A stretch of DNA of 47,358 bases from Candidatus Colivivens caballi (GTDB lineage: Bacteria; Bacteroidota; Bacteroidia; Bacteroidales; Bacteroidaceae): the NCBI GenBank assembly GCA_018065565.1, contig JAGHSZ010000036.1, forward strand, positions 1 through 47,358, given 5' to 3'. The notes beneath the pieces were generated by a model that was given only the letters and a program-made list of their open reading frames with translations, had not been told where the DNA came from and did not search any database. Positions within the stretch are counted from its first letter, which is position 1; each line of letters starts with the position of its first letter. Shown in pieces: positions 7,181-16,271 of this stretch. The position numbers and the translations under genes are program-made.

Positions 7181-7337
7181 TTATTCCTTGAAGGTTTGTT
7201 GTCGGTTTGGTGGTGCTATGTAGCGCCTTTGTGGTGGTGCTGTATAGACTGCCTTTTGCTTGTTAATGTCCTGCTGTCTGTTTGATGTACGGGGCACGGT
7301 GAGGGGAATGGATGTTTTCCCTCGGTGGTAGTATGTG

Positions 7338-8111
7338 TCAGAATTTGAACAGGTCGCTTGTGGTGAGGAGTCCCTGGTGCTGTGCGGTGTATTCGGCTGC
7401 GAGTACTGCACCGAGTGCAAATCCCTTGCGCGAGTGAGCATCGTGGGTGATGGTTATCTTGTCGGCATCGCTGTCGTAGGTCACACTGTGTATGCCAGGT
7501 ACTTCGCCTTCGCGGATGGATGTAATCGGAACGGATTTTTCCGATGGATTCGCTGTCTCTTCCGTTGAAACCGCATTGCCTGTAAGTTCATCGTACCGAA
7601 TGGTCTGCGTGAGTTCCCACTTGTCTTTTCGCCCGATTTCATCGATGATTTGCTCTGCCAAAGTGATGGCTGTGCCGCTTGGCGCATCGAGTTTGTGGAT
7701 GTGGTGGGTTTCTGACATGGTGACATCGTATGTGTCAAACTGGTTCATGATTCGTGCCAGATAGCGGTTGACTGCCGAGAAGATGGCTACGCCGAGGCTG
7801 AAGTTGCTTGCCCAGAAGAGTGTCTTCCCTTCTTGGGTGCAAGCGCGGCGCACATCGTCGCCGTGGTCCTTGAGCCAGCCAGTGCTGCCGCTCACGACCT
7901 TCACTCCCTGTTGCCAGGCTTTGAGGTAGTTGCTGTATGCCACTTGTGGGGCGGTGAATTCGATGGCTACATCGGCACTGCGGAATGCGTCGGTGTCGTA
8001 GTCGTTCGGGTTGTCGATGTCGATGATGCTTACAATTTTGTGTCCACGGCTGAGGGCAATCTGCTCAATCATCTTGCCCATTTTGCCGTAGCCGATAAGT
8101 GCTATGTTCAT
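7338..8111 (-). CDS. dapB: 4-hydroxy-tetrahydrodipicolinate reductase
   Basis: This cytoplasmic NAD(P)H-dependent enzyme makes tetrahydrodipicolinate in the lysine/diaminopimelate pathway, which also feeds peptidoglycan. The N-terminal Rossmann loop is IGYGKMGKMIE. The substrate-binding and catalytic region is ETHHIHKLDAPSGTAI, with the conserved HH, K and SGT. At 257 residues it has family length. It lies 157 bp before lepB and 107 bp after metK, the three forming a minus-strand group. Confidence 0.96.
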   Translation of the reverse strand: MNIALIGYGKMGKMIEQIALSRGHKIVSIIDIDNPNDYDTDAFRSADVAIEFTAPQVAYSNYLKAWQQGVKVVSGSTGWLKDHGDDVRRACTQEGKTLFWASNFSLGVAIFSAVNRYLARIMNQFDTYDVTMSETHHIHKLDAPSGTAITLAEQIIDEIGRKDKWELTQTIRYDELTGNAVSTEETANPSEKSVPITSIREGEVPGIHSVTYDSDADKITITHDAHSRKGFALGAVLAAEYTAQHQGLLTTSDLFKF

Positions 8112-8143
8112 TGTGGTGGGTGTTATGGGGCCGATGGGTGATT

Positions 8144-8163
8144 CCTCGCGAAAAATCGCGAGG
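8144..8163. repeat. Perfect hairpin between metK and dapB
   Basis: CCTCGCG (8144-8150) and CGCGAGG (8157-8163) flank six A/T bases. There is no T-tract, so it is not a classic terminator. It may be an mRNA-stabilising or processing structure in the metK-dapB transcript, or a short palindromic repeat. Confidence 0.5.
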
Positions 8164-8218
8164 CACGGTGGCCATGGGTGGAAATTTTAGTTGGTGGGAC
8201 GATGGGGCTGTGCGGAGC

Positions 8219-9487
8219 CTATTTGAGGTTGAAGGCTTGCTTGATGTCGTCCACGCGGTCGAGTTTTTCCCAGGTGAAGAGCTCCACTTCGATGGTCTTT
8301 TCACCTCCTGACATGTAAGGCGAGAAGAAGTGCTTGGTGACTACTTCTGGTTTACGTCCCATGTGGCCATAGGCTGCGGTCTCGCTGTAAATTGGGTTGC
8401 GGAGTTTGAGGTCGCGTTCAATGGCGAATGGACGGAGGTCGAAGAGTTCGGATATTTTTGTTGCGATTTCACCATCGGTCATGCTGACATTGGAGTGTCC
8501 GTAGGTGTTGACATAGATGCTGACAGGCTGTGCCACACCGATGGCATAACTCAACTGTACGAGCATTTCATTTGCAACTCCTGCTGCTACCATGTTCTTG
8601 GCAATGTGGCGTGCTGCATAGGCTGCTGAACGGTCCACTTTCGATGGATCCTTTCCACTGAATGCACCGCCTCCGTGTGCGCCTTTGCCTCCGTAGGTGT
8701 CAACGATGATTTTGCGGCCTGTGAGTCCGGTGTCGCCGTGAGGTCCACCGATGACAAACTTGCCTGTTGGGTTGATGAAGTATTTGATGTCGGGGGTGAA
8801 CAGTGCCTTGATGCGTGGGTCGCTGATTTCGCTGATGACGCGCGGTATGAGAATCTGCTTCACATCGTCGCTGATCTGTTTGAGCATTGCTTCGTCGTCG
8901 TCGTCGAGGAACTCGTCGTGCTGGGTGCTGACCACGATGGTGTCGATGCGTACCGGACGGTCGTTGTCGTCGTACTCGATGGTCACCTGGCTCTTTGAGT
9001 CTGGGCGCAGGTATGTCATGACCTTGCCTTCGCGGCGTATGTCAGCCAGTGTGTGGAGAATGTGGTGGCTGAGGTCGAGCGACAGCGGCATGTAGTTTTC
9101 GCTCTCGTTGGTGGCATAGCCAAACATCATGCCCTGGTCGCCTGCACCTTGGTCTTCGGGACGCTCGCGGACGACTCCCTGGTTGATGTCGGCACTTTGT
9201 TCGTGAATGGCAGACAGCAGTCCACAGCTCTCTGCTTCAAATTTGTATTCAGCCTTGGTGTAACCGATGCGGCTGATGGTCTTTCGTGCTACTTCTTGAA
9301 GGTCGGCGTATGCCTTCGACTTCACTTCGCCTGCGATGACTACAAGTCCTGTGGTGACGAGGGTTTCGCATGCCACTTTTGAGTCTGGGTCGAAAGCAAT
9401 AAGCTGGTCGAGCACAGCATCGCTGATTTGGTCGGCCACCTTGTCAGGATGACCTTCACTTACTGATTCTGATGTGAATAAATACAT
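8219..9487 (-). CDS. metK: S-adenosylmethionine synthetase
   Basis: The cytoplasmic enzyme makes S-adenosylmethionine from methionine and ATP. The start [16 protein letters not shown] is the family N-terminus with the ATP/Mg loop GHPDK. Further motifs are [12 protein letters not shown] (methionine/ATP site) and [16 protein letters not shown] (P-loop-like). An upstream in-frame ATG (9532) would add 15 residues encoded within a hairpin-bearing leader and is rejected. The 422-residue length is usual for Bacteroidetes. It is the first gene of the metK-dapB-lepB group, with a -7 box at 9590-9597. Confidence 0.96.
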   Translation of the reverse strand: MYLFTSESVSEGHPDKVADQISDAVLDQLIAFDPDSKVACETLVTTGLVVIAGEVKSKAYADLQEVARKTISRIGYTKAEYKFEAESCGLLSAIHEQSADINQGVVRERPEDQGAGDQGMMFGYATNESENYMPLSLDLSHHILHTLADIRREGKVMTYLRPDSKSQVTIEYDDNDRPVRIDTIVVSTQHDEFLDDDDEAMLKQISDDVKQILIPRVISEISDPRIKALFTPDIKYFINPTGKFVIGGPHGDTGLTGRKIIVDTYGGKGAHGGGAFSGKDPSKVDRSAAYAARHIAKNMVAAGVANEMLVQLSYAIGVAQPVSIYVNTYGHSNVSMTDGEIATKISELFDLRPFAIERDLKLRNPIYSETAAYGHMGRKPEVVTKHFFSPYMSGGEKTIEVELFTWEKLDRVDDIKQAFNLK

Positions 9488-9535
9488 ATGTTTTTGTGTG
9501 ATTTTGCTCTTAATGTTGTTGGGCACTGGCATCAG

Positions 9536-9553
9536 CCACGGCTGGCCGTGGCA
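9536..9553. promoter_or_regulatory. Hairpin in the metK leader
   Basis: GCCACGGC-TG-GCCGTGGC is a near-perfect palindrome in the predicted 95-nt 5' leader of metK, about 50 nt before the start codon. It could affect translation or transcript life. I do not see the conserved core of a known SAM riboswitch. Confidence 0.4.
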
Positions 9554-9589
9554 CTATCGTGTGCCTTGGTGCATGTACATTCAAGGTGC

Positions 9590-9597
9590 AAAGTTAC
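9590..9597 (-). promoter_or_regulatory. -7 box of metK (TAACTTTG)
   Basis: The complement of TAACTTTG lies about 100 bp upstream of the metK start. The -33 position does not show a clear TTTG. Confidence 0.5.
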
Positions 9598-9699
9598 GGC
9601 AAATTTTTCACATTACCATGTTATTGGTGTTAAAAATAGTTGCTGGGGTGGTTGTTTAGTTGTTTGGTTGTTGGGGGATTAAGAAAATGACTGCAATCG

Positions 9700-9731
9700 T
9701 TTGCCCGTGTTAATTCTTTTGCCTATCTTTG
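9700..9731 (+). promoter_or_regulatory. Promoter of the DUF2851 gene
   Basis: TTTG at 9700-9703 and TATCTTTG at 9724-9731, separated by 20 bp, are a textbook Bacteroidetes promoter. The start of transcription would be near 9737, so translation must begin at or after the ATG at 9749. Confidence 0.85.
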
Positions 9732-9748
9732 CATCACAGAAAATTCGA

Positions 9749-11083
9749 ATGGCTATGGAGATGATGCTTCACTATGTGTGGCAACACAAGATTTTCCCTT
9801 TGAAGGAACTGACGACTATTGACGGCATGAGCGTCGAGGTCATCAGTCCGGGTATGCACAACACTGACGCGGGTCCCGACTTCCTGAATGCAAAAGTGAA
9901 GATTGGGGGGATGCTGTGGGTCGGCAGTGTGGAGGTACATCTGAAATCGAGCGACTGGTTTCGTCATCACCACGACACCGATGAGGCTTACAATTCTGTT
10001 GTGCTCCATGTCACTGCTGACGCCGATTGCAGCGTGACCTGCCAGAGTGGTGCTGTTCCCCACCAGCTGGTGCTTGCCATTCCTGACTATGTCCGTCAGA
10101 ACTACAACCATCTTCAACAGAGCGACCAGATGCCTCCATGCCACGATGTGGTGGGTGAACTGCCTCGGCTGACTGTGCACAACTGGATGTCGCGTTTGTT
10201 CGTGGAGCGCCTTGAGATGCGAACCGAGCAGATAATGCAACGACGAGAACTGTGTAACAAGAACTGGGAAGACACCATGTTTGTGACCATGGCTCGCAAT
10301 TTTGGTTTCGGCATCAACGGACAGGCATTTGAGCAATGGGCATACAGCATCCCGATGAGCGCTGTTGCCAAGCACCGCAATGACTTGATGCAGGTTGAGG
10401 CGATATTCTTCGGACAGGCAGGACTGCTCAGCGATGAGGTTTTTTCCGATGAAATGGGGGAAAAAGTGTCGAAAGACATGTATTTTCAACAACTGAAAAA
10501 CGAATATACATATCTGCAACATAAGTTTTCGCTGCATCCGATCAGTCCGACTCTGTGGCGCTTCTTGCGTCTGCGTCCGCAGAACTTTCCACATGTGCGC
10601 ATTGCCCAACTTGCAATGCTCTATCACGAGGGCAGGGTTACTATGTCGTCGCTGATGAATGCAACCGACATCGGCGACCTGTTTTCGCTCCTCACTCCCC
10701 ATGTCAGTCCTTACTGGCGCACCCACTACACCTTTGCTCACGAATCGACCGCCACTGCCGATAAGCAACTGACCAAGTCGTCGAAGTCGCTGCTGGTCAT
10801 CAACAGTGTGGCACCGATGTTGTTTGCCTATGGAAAATATAAGTCTGATGAGAAGATGCAGGAGCATGCCCTTTCGCTTTTTGAGCATCTGCCTTCCGAA
10901 AACAACCGCTTCATACGCGACTGGTGTGCTGCCGGTGTGGCGTGCGAATCGGCAGCCGACAGCCAGGCAATTATTCACTTGACACGCGAATACTGCCAGA
11001 AGCACAACTGTCTGCGATGCCGTTTCGGCTACGAATACATCAGTCGTACTCCTGGATTTCTAAAAGAAGAACAAGATTTGTAG
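9749..11083 (+). CDS. DUF2851 family protein
   Basis: This is a Bacteroidetes-enriched family of unknown function. The N-terminal region has the family pattern LHYVWQHKIF, GPDFLNAKVKIGG and GSVEVHLKSSDWFRHHHD. The C-terminal end has a cysteine pair (HNCLRCRFG). No signal peptide or transmembrane helix is seen, so it is probably cytoplasmic. The start is chosen from the promoter at 9700-9731: ATG at 9749, or 9755 two codons later. A longer frame beginning with TTG at 9701 overlaps the promoter and is not used. It stands alone, convergent with the CapA-like gene. Confidence 0.85.
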   Translation: MAMEMMLHYVWQHKIFPLKELTTIDGMSVEVISPGMHNTDAGPDFLNAKVKIGGMLWVGSVEVHLKSSDWFRHHHDTDEAYNSVVLHVTADADCSVTCQSGAVPHQLVLAIPDYVRQNYNHLQQSDQMPPCHDVVGELPRLTVHNWMSRLFVERLEMRTEQIMQRRELCNKNWEDTMFVTMARNFGFGINGQAFEQWAYSIPMSAVAKHRNDLMQVEAIFFGQAGLLSDEVFSDEMGEKVSKDMYFQQLKNEYTYLQHKFSLHPISPTLWRFLRLRPQNFPHVRIAQLAMLYHEGRVTMSSLMNATDIGDLFSLLTPHVSPYWRTHYTFAHESTATADKQLTKSSKSLLVINSVAPMLFAYGKYKSDEKMQEHALSLFEHLPSENNRFIRDWCAAGVACESAADSQAIIHLTREYCQKHNCLRCRFGYEYISRTPGFLKEEQDL

Positions 11084-11134
11084 GGCTTTGCAAAAGAATG
11101 TGTGTGGATAAAGCTAAATGCATGGGGTTGTAAT

Positions 11135-11316
11135 GAAAAGGATGATACCCTCATGAAAAATCATGGTATTGCACCATGAGATGGTTGTTTCAAGCCGCAA
11201 TATCGTCATTTCATGCCATGATACCATCATTTCATGCTGCGATGCATCTGCAACATCTGTAATGATAACATCATGAAGTATGTACGATTGAGCGATGACG
11301 CATACAGATACAAGAG
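11135..11316. repeat. Dispersed 182-bp repeat, copy A
   Basis: This intergenic stretch recurs at 32966-33148 with roughly 85-90% identity by eye. It contains nested inverted repeats built on CATGGTAT / ATACCATG and TTTCATG / CATGAAA. No frame of interest is found. It lies between convergent genes. It may be a MITE-like or structured extragenic repeat. Confidence 0.85.
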
Positions 11317-11326
11317 TTAATTTGTA

Positions 11327-12274
11327 TCAATAACTATCACTGCAAACTATTGGCACGGGTTTGCAGTTGTTTATGTCAACAGGGATTGAACTGACACGCA
11401 GTGTGTCTGCCTTTACTGTGATTTTTGCTATAAGTGCTTTCTTTGCTAATGGATTGTGCTGGTCGAAAACGAAGTTGCCAAGGCTGTACATCACAGTCCG
11501 TCCGGCGATGGTGTCAACTGACTGAATGACATGGGGATGATGCCCGATGATTGCATCGGCTCCGGCACTGATAAGTTGACGGGCTTGCAGCCGTTGTGTG
11601 AATGATGGCGATGACTGAAACTCTGTTCCCCAGTGCAGTACAACCACAATGTGCTCGCGTTCATTCTTCTGCCGATATTCCCTGACAGCCTTTGCCAGTG
11701 TAGCAGCATCAGTCTCACACACAATCATGTTGCCGTCGCTGACGGGTGTCCAGTTTTCAAGATTCAGCAGCACAGCATTGAATACAGCGACTCTGATGTC
11801 GCCTTTCTCAATGATGACAGGAGTGAAGCGTTCAGCCACAGTCTTGCCACATCCCAATGGGGTGATGCCCGCCTCGCCGAGGCACTTCACGGTTGAAGCA
11901 ATGCCCTGCAACCCTTGGTCGTTGGTGTGGTTGTTGGCAAGGGCTGCATGTGTAATGCCAGCGGCATTCAGCTGATGTGCCCAGCGTGTATCTGCACGGA
12001 AAATGTATTGTTTGCCGATTGGAGTCGAAATGTCGGTGAGTGGACATTCAAGGTTGATGACTGTGGCATCGCTGTCATGAAACAAGTCTGCGACATCGTC
12101 AAAAAGCCATGCCACTCCGTGACGGTCAATCTGTTGACGCACACCTCTGTCGAGCAAAACATCGCCAGTGAAAATCAGCGTCAACGAATCGTCGTTGGCA
12201 GTCTGTTCAACTGAGGACGGCGAGGTGCAGCAACTGAGTAACAGCAAGATTACAATGCATGATGTGTATCGCAT
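11327..12274 (-). CDS. CapA-family metallophosphatase-like lipoprotein
   Basis: The CapA/PgsA fold is related to calcineurin-type phosphoesterases and was first linked to poly-gamma-glutamate capsule synthesis; the real substrate here is unknown. The start MRYTSCIVILLLLSCCTSPS is a lipoprotein signal with a Cys after LLLLS. Family motifs follow: IFTGDVLLDRGV, INLECPLTD, ALANNHTNDQG, VVLHWGTEF and GHHPHVIQ with the metal-binding His and Asp. At 315 residues it is complete. An upstream in-frame ATG at 12382 would run back through a strong hairpin and overlap the previous gene, so 12274 is preferred. No other capsule genes are adjacent. Confidence 0.88.
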   Translation of the reverse strand: MRYTSCIVILLLLSCCTSPSSVEQTANDDSLTLIFTGDVLLDRGVRQQIDRHGVAWLFDDVADLFHDSDATVINLECPLTDISTPIGKQYIFRADTRWAHQLNAAGITHAALANNHTNDQGLQGIASTVKCLGEAGITPLGCGKTVAERFTPVIIEKGDIRVAVFNAVLLNLENWTPVSDGNMIVCETDAATLAKAVREYRQKNEREHIVVVLHWGTEFQSSPSFTQRLQARQLISAGADAIIGHHPHVIQSVDTIAGRTVMYSLGNFVFDQHNPLAKKALIAKITVKADTLRVSSIPVDINNCKPVPIVCSDSY

Positions 12275-12287
12275 AATTGATAACTGA

Positions 12288-12334
12288 ATGCCCTTTCCCC
12301 TTCCAGATAGATTCTGAGGATGGGGAAAGGGCAT
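12288..12334. terminator. 13-bp perfect hairpin between two lipoprotein genes
   Basis: ATGCCCTTTCCCC (12288-12300) pairs with GGGGAAAGGGCAT (12322-12334). It sits between the end of the DUF3160 gene and the CapA-like gene, both on the minus strand. There is no good T-run on the minus strand, so it may attenuate or stabilise rather than fully stop transcription. Confidence 0.55.
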
Positions 12335-12341
12335 TATTAAA

Positions 12342-14837
12342 TTAGCAGCCGGTGCTATAAACGAAACGCTGATCATGGTCAACTGATGTACCTATTACCA
12401 ACGGAGCAAACCAGTCGGGTTGAGCAGGGGCTTCTGACTTTTCAATCATCTCCTGCCACTGTTCGTCGGTCAACCTGTCGCCGAGCGGACGGACAAATTC
12501 ATAATAACTGTACGTGGCGCCACGGGTCAGATAGCACAAACCATTGATTTCCACGATGACATATATTGCGTTTGCGAGTCCGGTGGCTTCGTACAGAATG
12601 CCGTCCTTGTTGCAGTTGGTTATGTTTCGTGTAAAGACATCTGCAACCTGGGCTATGCAGCGGTCGGCTCCCTTGATGTCGCTCCAGTCGGAATAATTGT
12701 CCTCCGGGTCGATGACTGACAGTGTGAACCATTCGATGCTGGAACCGATGTGCTGGATGCAGTCAGCATCCGCCTTGTCAAGTGGTTCACCTGCAAGTTC
12801 CTTTTCGGAACATCTGATACACAGGTCAATGTAACCTTCCAATTGTTCGCTTTTCTCTTTCAAGTCGTCGGTTGCAATCTGGTTGTCTTCCAGCATGTCA
12901 CGCAGCAAACCAATCATCTCTTTCATTTGTTTCCAGAAGGGCATGTTTGGCTCGACATAACCAACGATTGAAGGATCGGGCAGACCTGCACCTCCACATT
13001 CGGCAGCCATAGGTTGTTCGGCATAGAGAATGGCATCGTGTTTGAGCAGTGCCCACGACCCCAGTGCTGTATTCAGGTTTTTGAGTGCCCATGTATGAGT
13101 CTTCATGAATCCTGGCTGAGTCTTCTCTTGCTTCTGCATTTCCACAAGGCTTTTTAACCATTTGTTGTAGAGTGTCTTGTCCCATGAGTCGAACTGGCTT
13201 GTAATCTTCATCAACTTCTTGTGTTCCTTGTCGTAGTCCTTCCACGGCTGTTGTCTGTTGTCGTCGGCAAGCAGTTCGGTGGCAGCTTTCACTCCGAATG
13301 CATCCATCATGTCAAGGCCAGTAGGGAAAGCTCTGTCGGCATTTGGTTTAGGGTCATAGATGGTTGCCAGCACTTTGTTGTCAATTTCATAACGCTGCGG
13401 CATCAGATTCAACTGATCCTGATTGCCCACCTTCACCTTCGGGCTGATGTTGTTGCGGCCCTTGAACACTTCCTTCAACCACTTGTCCACTCGGTTCAAC
13501 TGGGCAGTTGAAATGTTGATGTCGTTCATGTTCTCCGCTTCCATCCAGTCAGCAAGTTCCATTATCGACACATTGTCGGGTTCGCCCATCAGGAATGTCA
13601 GGGCATTGTCCATGCGTATGAGCTTTTTCTTGGCCAACGGTACTGAATTGATGAGTCGCGCCATGCTGACTGCCTGTTTCAGCTGACTCCTGTCTTCTCT
13701 CATGAAGCACCCTTTTTGCAGCCACATCATGGCACGGAACCAGCGCTGTGTCTCTTCCTTTCGTGTGTAATGTCCCCGTGGCTTGAACAGGCTGTAACCG
13801 AAGTATGTGGAAGTCTTGAACAATGGTGACAGGTTGTCTTCCATCTCAGCAATAAGCTGAATCTCGCTGTCAACCACCTGCATGATGTCTTGCCCCAGAA
13901 CTGCTGCAAGGTTTCCTCCTTCAATCAACTGATTGGGGTCTTCATCCAACAGTTTCAGTGCAACAATGAAGAAGGCAGCGTTCCATCGTTCAGTTTCCAG
14001 AGTTTGACCTGAACTGCCTTGAATGTTTGAACAGCTCTGCTGCAACAGTTCTGCCATCGACTCTTTTAACAGCACAGAGAGTTCCTGCTGTTCAATGCAT
14101 TTCAGTACATAACTGAAATACATGTGGTAAGCCTGAAGCATCAAGTCGGTAGTCACGAAACTTGGCATAGCCAAGTATTCATTGTTCTCATAGACATTGA
14201 ACAACTGCTGGTAGTCGGTAGAACTGAACGCAACATTGTTTTTATAGAGCATACCGAGCAACTTGTCGTCGGGCTTGTAGAGCTGAAACCAGTTTGCTGC
14301 CAGATGGGCATTCGTCAGTTCGACGCCTTCGGCATTCTTGACACTCTTGTGTTTCATCAGTTCCTCCATCCTTGCATCAATCTTTGCTACAAAGTCTTCC
14401 TCGGCTTTCGACAGTTTTATGTACTTGAAGGCACTCTCATAGTCGTCAACAAGGGCATCGCAGTATTGCATGACTTGTGTGTTGCCGTCATCGTCTTCAT
14501 ACCATGAATTCCACAGGCTGTCGCACAGTGACCGATACCAGTCAGTGTGGCTGCTAAAAAAACAGTTGAGTTCACCCTCCATGAACCAATGTCCGTGGGT
14601 GGCATAGACATAGCTTCGCAGCAGACGGAGGTTTTGATAACTCAACTGGCTGACATCCTGTGTGAGATCGACCTTGCAAGGCAATTTTTCATCGTTCAGC
14701 ATGAAAAAGTCGTCGTTCACATTTTCTTCAATCTCATCACTTACAACATCATCGTCAAGGGTTGCAGTCTGATTGCTTCCCTTGCATCCTATGAGCAGCA
14801 TGGCTGCACACAACAGTCCAAAGCATTTTGTTTTCAT
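12342..14837 (-). CDS. YARHG and DUF3160 domain lipoprotein
   Basis: This is a large (831-residue) lipoprotein of unknown function. MKTKCFGLLCAAMLLIGCKG is a lipoprotein signal with the lipidated Cys at 18. Residues about 60-105 match a YARHG domain: LRLLRSYVYATHGHWF and then WY after a spacer. Most of the remainder resembles DUF3160, with conserved Trp/Tyr-rich segments such as GHYTRKEETQRWFRAMMWLQKG and a C-terminal EINGLCYLTRGATYSYYEF. The 35 residues encoded upstream of this start are Arg-rich and lie in a repeat region, so they are excluded. It precedes the CapA-like gene. No catalytic motif is evident; a surface or envelope role is inferred from the signal. Confidence 0.82.
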   Translation of the reverse strand: MKTKCFGLLCAAMLLIGCKGSNQTATLDDDVVSDEIEENVNDDFFMLNDEKLPCKVDLTQDVSQLSYQNLRLLRSYVYATHGHWFMEGELNCFFSSHTDWYRSLCDSLWNSWYEDDDGNTQVMQYCDALVDDYESAFKYIKLSKAEEDFVAKIDARMEELMKHKSVKNAEGVELTNAHLAANWFQLYKPDDKLLGMLYKNNVAFSSTDYQQLFNVYENNEYLAMPSFVTTDLMLQAYHMYFSYVLKCIEQQELSVLLKESMAELLQQSCSNIQGSSGQTLETERWNAAFFIVALKLLDEDPNQLIEGGNLAAVLGQDIMQVVDSEIQLIAEMEDNLSPLFKTSTYFGYSLFKPRGHYTRKEETQRWFRAMMWLQKGCFMREDRSQLKQAVSMARLINSVPLAKKKLIRMDNALTFLMGEPDNVSIMELADWMEAENMNDINISTAQLNRVDKWLKEVFKGRNNISPKVKVGNQDQLNLMPQRYEIDNKVLATIYDPKPNADRAFPTGLDMMDAFGVKAATELLADDNRQQPWKDYDKEHKKLMKITSQFDSWDKTLYNKWLKSLVEMQKQEKTQPGFMKTHTWALKNLNTALGSWALLKHDAILYAEQPMAAECGGAGLPDPSIVGYVEPNMPFWKQMKEMIGLLRDMLEDNQIATDDLKEKSEQLEGYIDLCIRCSEKELAGEPLDKADADCIQHIGSSIEWFTLSVIDPEDNYSDWSDIKGADRCIAQVADVFTRNITNCNKDGILYEATGLANAIYVIVEINGLCYLTRGATYSYYEFVRPLGDRLTDEQWQEMIEKSEAPAQPDWFAPLVIGTSVDHDQRFVYSTGC

Positions 14838-14865
14838 GAGCGCTGTATATTGGTTGTTTGTAGAT

Positions 14866-15019
14866 ATTGAGCTTCGCGAAATATCGATTCGTAGGAGGAA
14901 ACTCCTTTGTCGGCATAAACGCCGAGTCGTCGCAAACCTCATGACATTCAGTCATTCGGTCGTCGCATGCAGAATGACATTCAGTCATTCCGCCGTACAA
15001 GTTGAGCTTGCGCAACTTG
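14866..15019. repeat. Hairpin-rich element with a 33-bp tandem duplication
   Basis: Units at 14926-14958 and 14959-14991 are a 33-bp tandem duplication; each holds GTCGTCGCA and the hairpin AATGACattcaGTCATT. Further hairpins are GGAGgaaaCTCC (14894-14905 region) and CGGC/GCCG. The ends carry similar motifs, TTGAGCTTCGCGAA near 14870 and TTGAGCTTGCGCAA near 15002. It forms the leader of the DUF3160 gene and looks like an inserted extragenic repeat. Confidence 0.7.
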
Positions 15020-15021
15020 TG

Positions 15022-15546
15022 TTACTGTAATTCTTCATTGAGAATCCGTAATCCGAATCCGCGCAATGTGTATTTCTGATGAATCACGACACTGTCGTTC
15101 AACAGTTCATCGGTCAGCACGATGGCGGGTGAGGAGGTCCTATCCACGCGAAAGTCTTCAAGCCTGTGTCCCACCCTCGAACCAAGCCACAGCGGGCGCA
15201 GATACCTGCCGTGATACAATCGGTAGATGAACAGCCGACGAGCTGCATCTTTCCAGTATTTTGTGGATTTCACCACTCCGATGCATATCTCTGGAATGCC
15301 GTCACCGTCAAGGTCGCCACCGTCGAGCCGATAGACAGGAAACGGCAGCAACAGTGAATCGGCTGATACGCCGTCAACGCTCAGTCTCACGATGTTTGTT
15401 GAGTCGTTGACGCTTTCCATCCACACTTGCCAGTGGCCGGATGTGAATTTATTGTTCTCCGAATGCTCATTCGTGCAGGACAAGAGCACGAGTGTGAACA
15501 GTCCGTATATGATACTTTCTATCTTCAAGATTATTCCATTTGGCAT
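15022..15546 (-). CDS. Small lipoprotein with an FG-GAP-like calcium loop
   Basis: The 174-residue protein begins with a hydrophobic stretch ending LVLLSC, a lipoprotein signal. The mature part contains GGDLDGDGIPEICIG, a DxDxDG loop of the kind found in FG-GAP/beta-propeller repeats, which usually binds calcium. Only one such loop is present, so it is not a full propeller. I do not recognise the family. It lies 33 bp after the chromate-transporter half at 15580 on the same strand and could be cotranscribed. Confidence 0.7.
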   Translation of the reverse strand: MPNGIILKIESIIYGLFTLVLLSCTNEHSENNKFTSGHWQVWMESVNDSTNIVRLSVDGVSADSLLLPFPVYRLDGGDLDGDGIPEICIGVVKSTKYWKDAARRLFIYRLYHGRYLRPLWLGSRVGHRLEDFRVDRTSSPAIVLTDELLNDSVVIHQKYTLRGFGLRILNEELQ

Positions 15547-15579
15547 TAGCTCTCGACTGATTGCTAACCATTATGAAAT

Positions 15580-16152
15580 TTAGTAAATCAGCAAACCCGC
15601 AATGCCACAGAGTATGATGATGACGATGGGGTGGACTTTGTATTTTATCGTGCCGAAAAAGGCAAAGAGCGCCAGCAGCACACTGGTGATGAACTTGAAT
15701 GTGTCGGTGGTGGGACTGCCGAAATTGTCGGCAGACATGAGCAGAATGGCAGCGGCAGCAATAAGGCCTACGATGGCTGGGCGCAACACAGAAAACATTG
15801 TTGTGACAACTGTCGATTTGCTGTATCGTAACAATAACTTGCTTATGGTCAGCATCAGCAGGAACGGCAGCCACAACACACTCAGCGATGCGAGAATGGC
15901 TCCGATGACTGCTGCCCATTGTGGGTATCCGTCGTTGAGCACGGCTGTGTAACCGGCATATGTGGCACAGTTTATTCCGATTGGTCCTGGGGTGGACTGG
16001 CTGATGGCTACGATGTCGGTAAACTCCGCAGGCGAGAGCCAGTGGTTCTTTTCCACAATCTCGTTGTGGATGAGCGACAGCATGGCATAACCACCGCCGA
16101 AGTTGAATATGCCTATCTTGGAGAATACTAAAAATAATCGGAGAAAAATCAT
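15580..16152 (-). CDS. Chromate-transporter family protein, half size
   Basis: This membrane protein has one CHR domain (190 residues). The signature FSKIGIFNFGGGYAMLSLI and the SQSTPGPIGINCATYAGY segment are clear. Half-size CHR proteins come as adjacent pairs that together replace the full-length two-domain ChrA; the partner is at 16272-16862. The family exports chromate in some bacteria, but true substrates of the short forms are mostly unproven. About five hydrophobic segments are seen. Confidence 0.9.
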   Translation of the reverse strand: MIFLRLFLVFSKIGIFNFGGGYAMLSLIHNEIVEKNHWLSPAEFTDIVAISQSTPGPIGINCATYAGYTAVLNDGYPQWAAVIGAILASLSVLWLPFLLMLTISKLLLRYSKSTVVTTMFSVLRPAIVGLIAAAAILLMSADNFGSPTTDTFKFITSVLLALFAFFGTIKYKVHPIVIIILCGIAGLLIY

Positions 16153-16271
16153 AGGTTGGTGGTTTGGTTGTTTAGGGGTTTGGTTGTTTGGTTGTGGATG
16201 GGGGAGTTGTTTGGTGGTCTGGTTGTTTAGTCGTGGATGGGGGAGTTGTTTAGGGGTTGAGCTGACTGCCC
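16153..16271. repeat. G/T-rich imperfect repeats between the CHR pair
   Basis: The 119-bp gap contains many GGTTTGGTTGTTT-like units and a 19-bp direct repeat, GTGGATGGGGGAGTTGTTT, at 16194 and 16233 (39 bp apart). G-runs on the plus strand could form a quadruplex. Similar G/T-rich text occurs near 9640-9680 and 18790-18850. Confidence 0.65.

Noticed and set aside
9488..9600. Known SAM riboswitch before metK
   Set aside because: A hairpin is present but none of the conserved core sequences of the known SAM-binding classes is recognised.
9734..11005. 423-codon minus-strand frame
   Set aside because: It lies fully opposite the DUF2851 gene, which has a canonical promoter and family motifs; the reverse frame has none.
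14755..15015. 86-residue Cys-containing protein on the minus strand
   Set aside because: It spans the hairpin element and overlaps the signal peptide of the DUF3160 lipoprotein in another frame; the repeated peptide follows from the 33-bp duplication.
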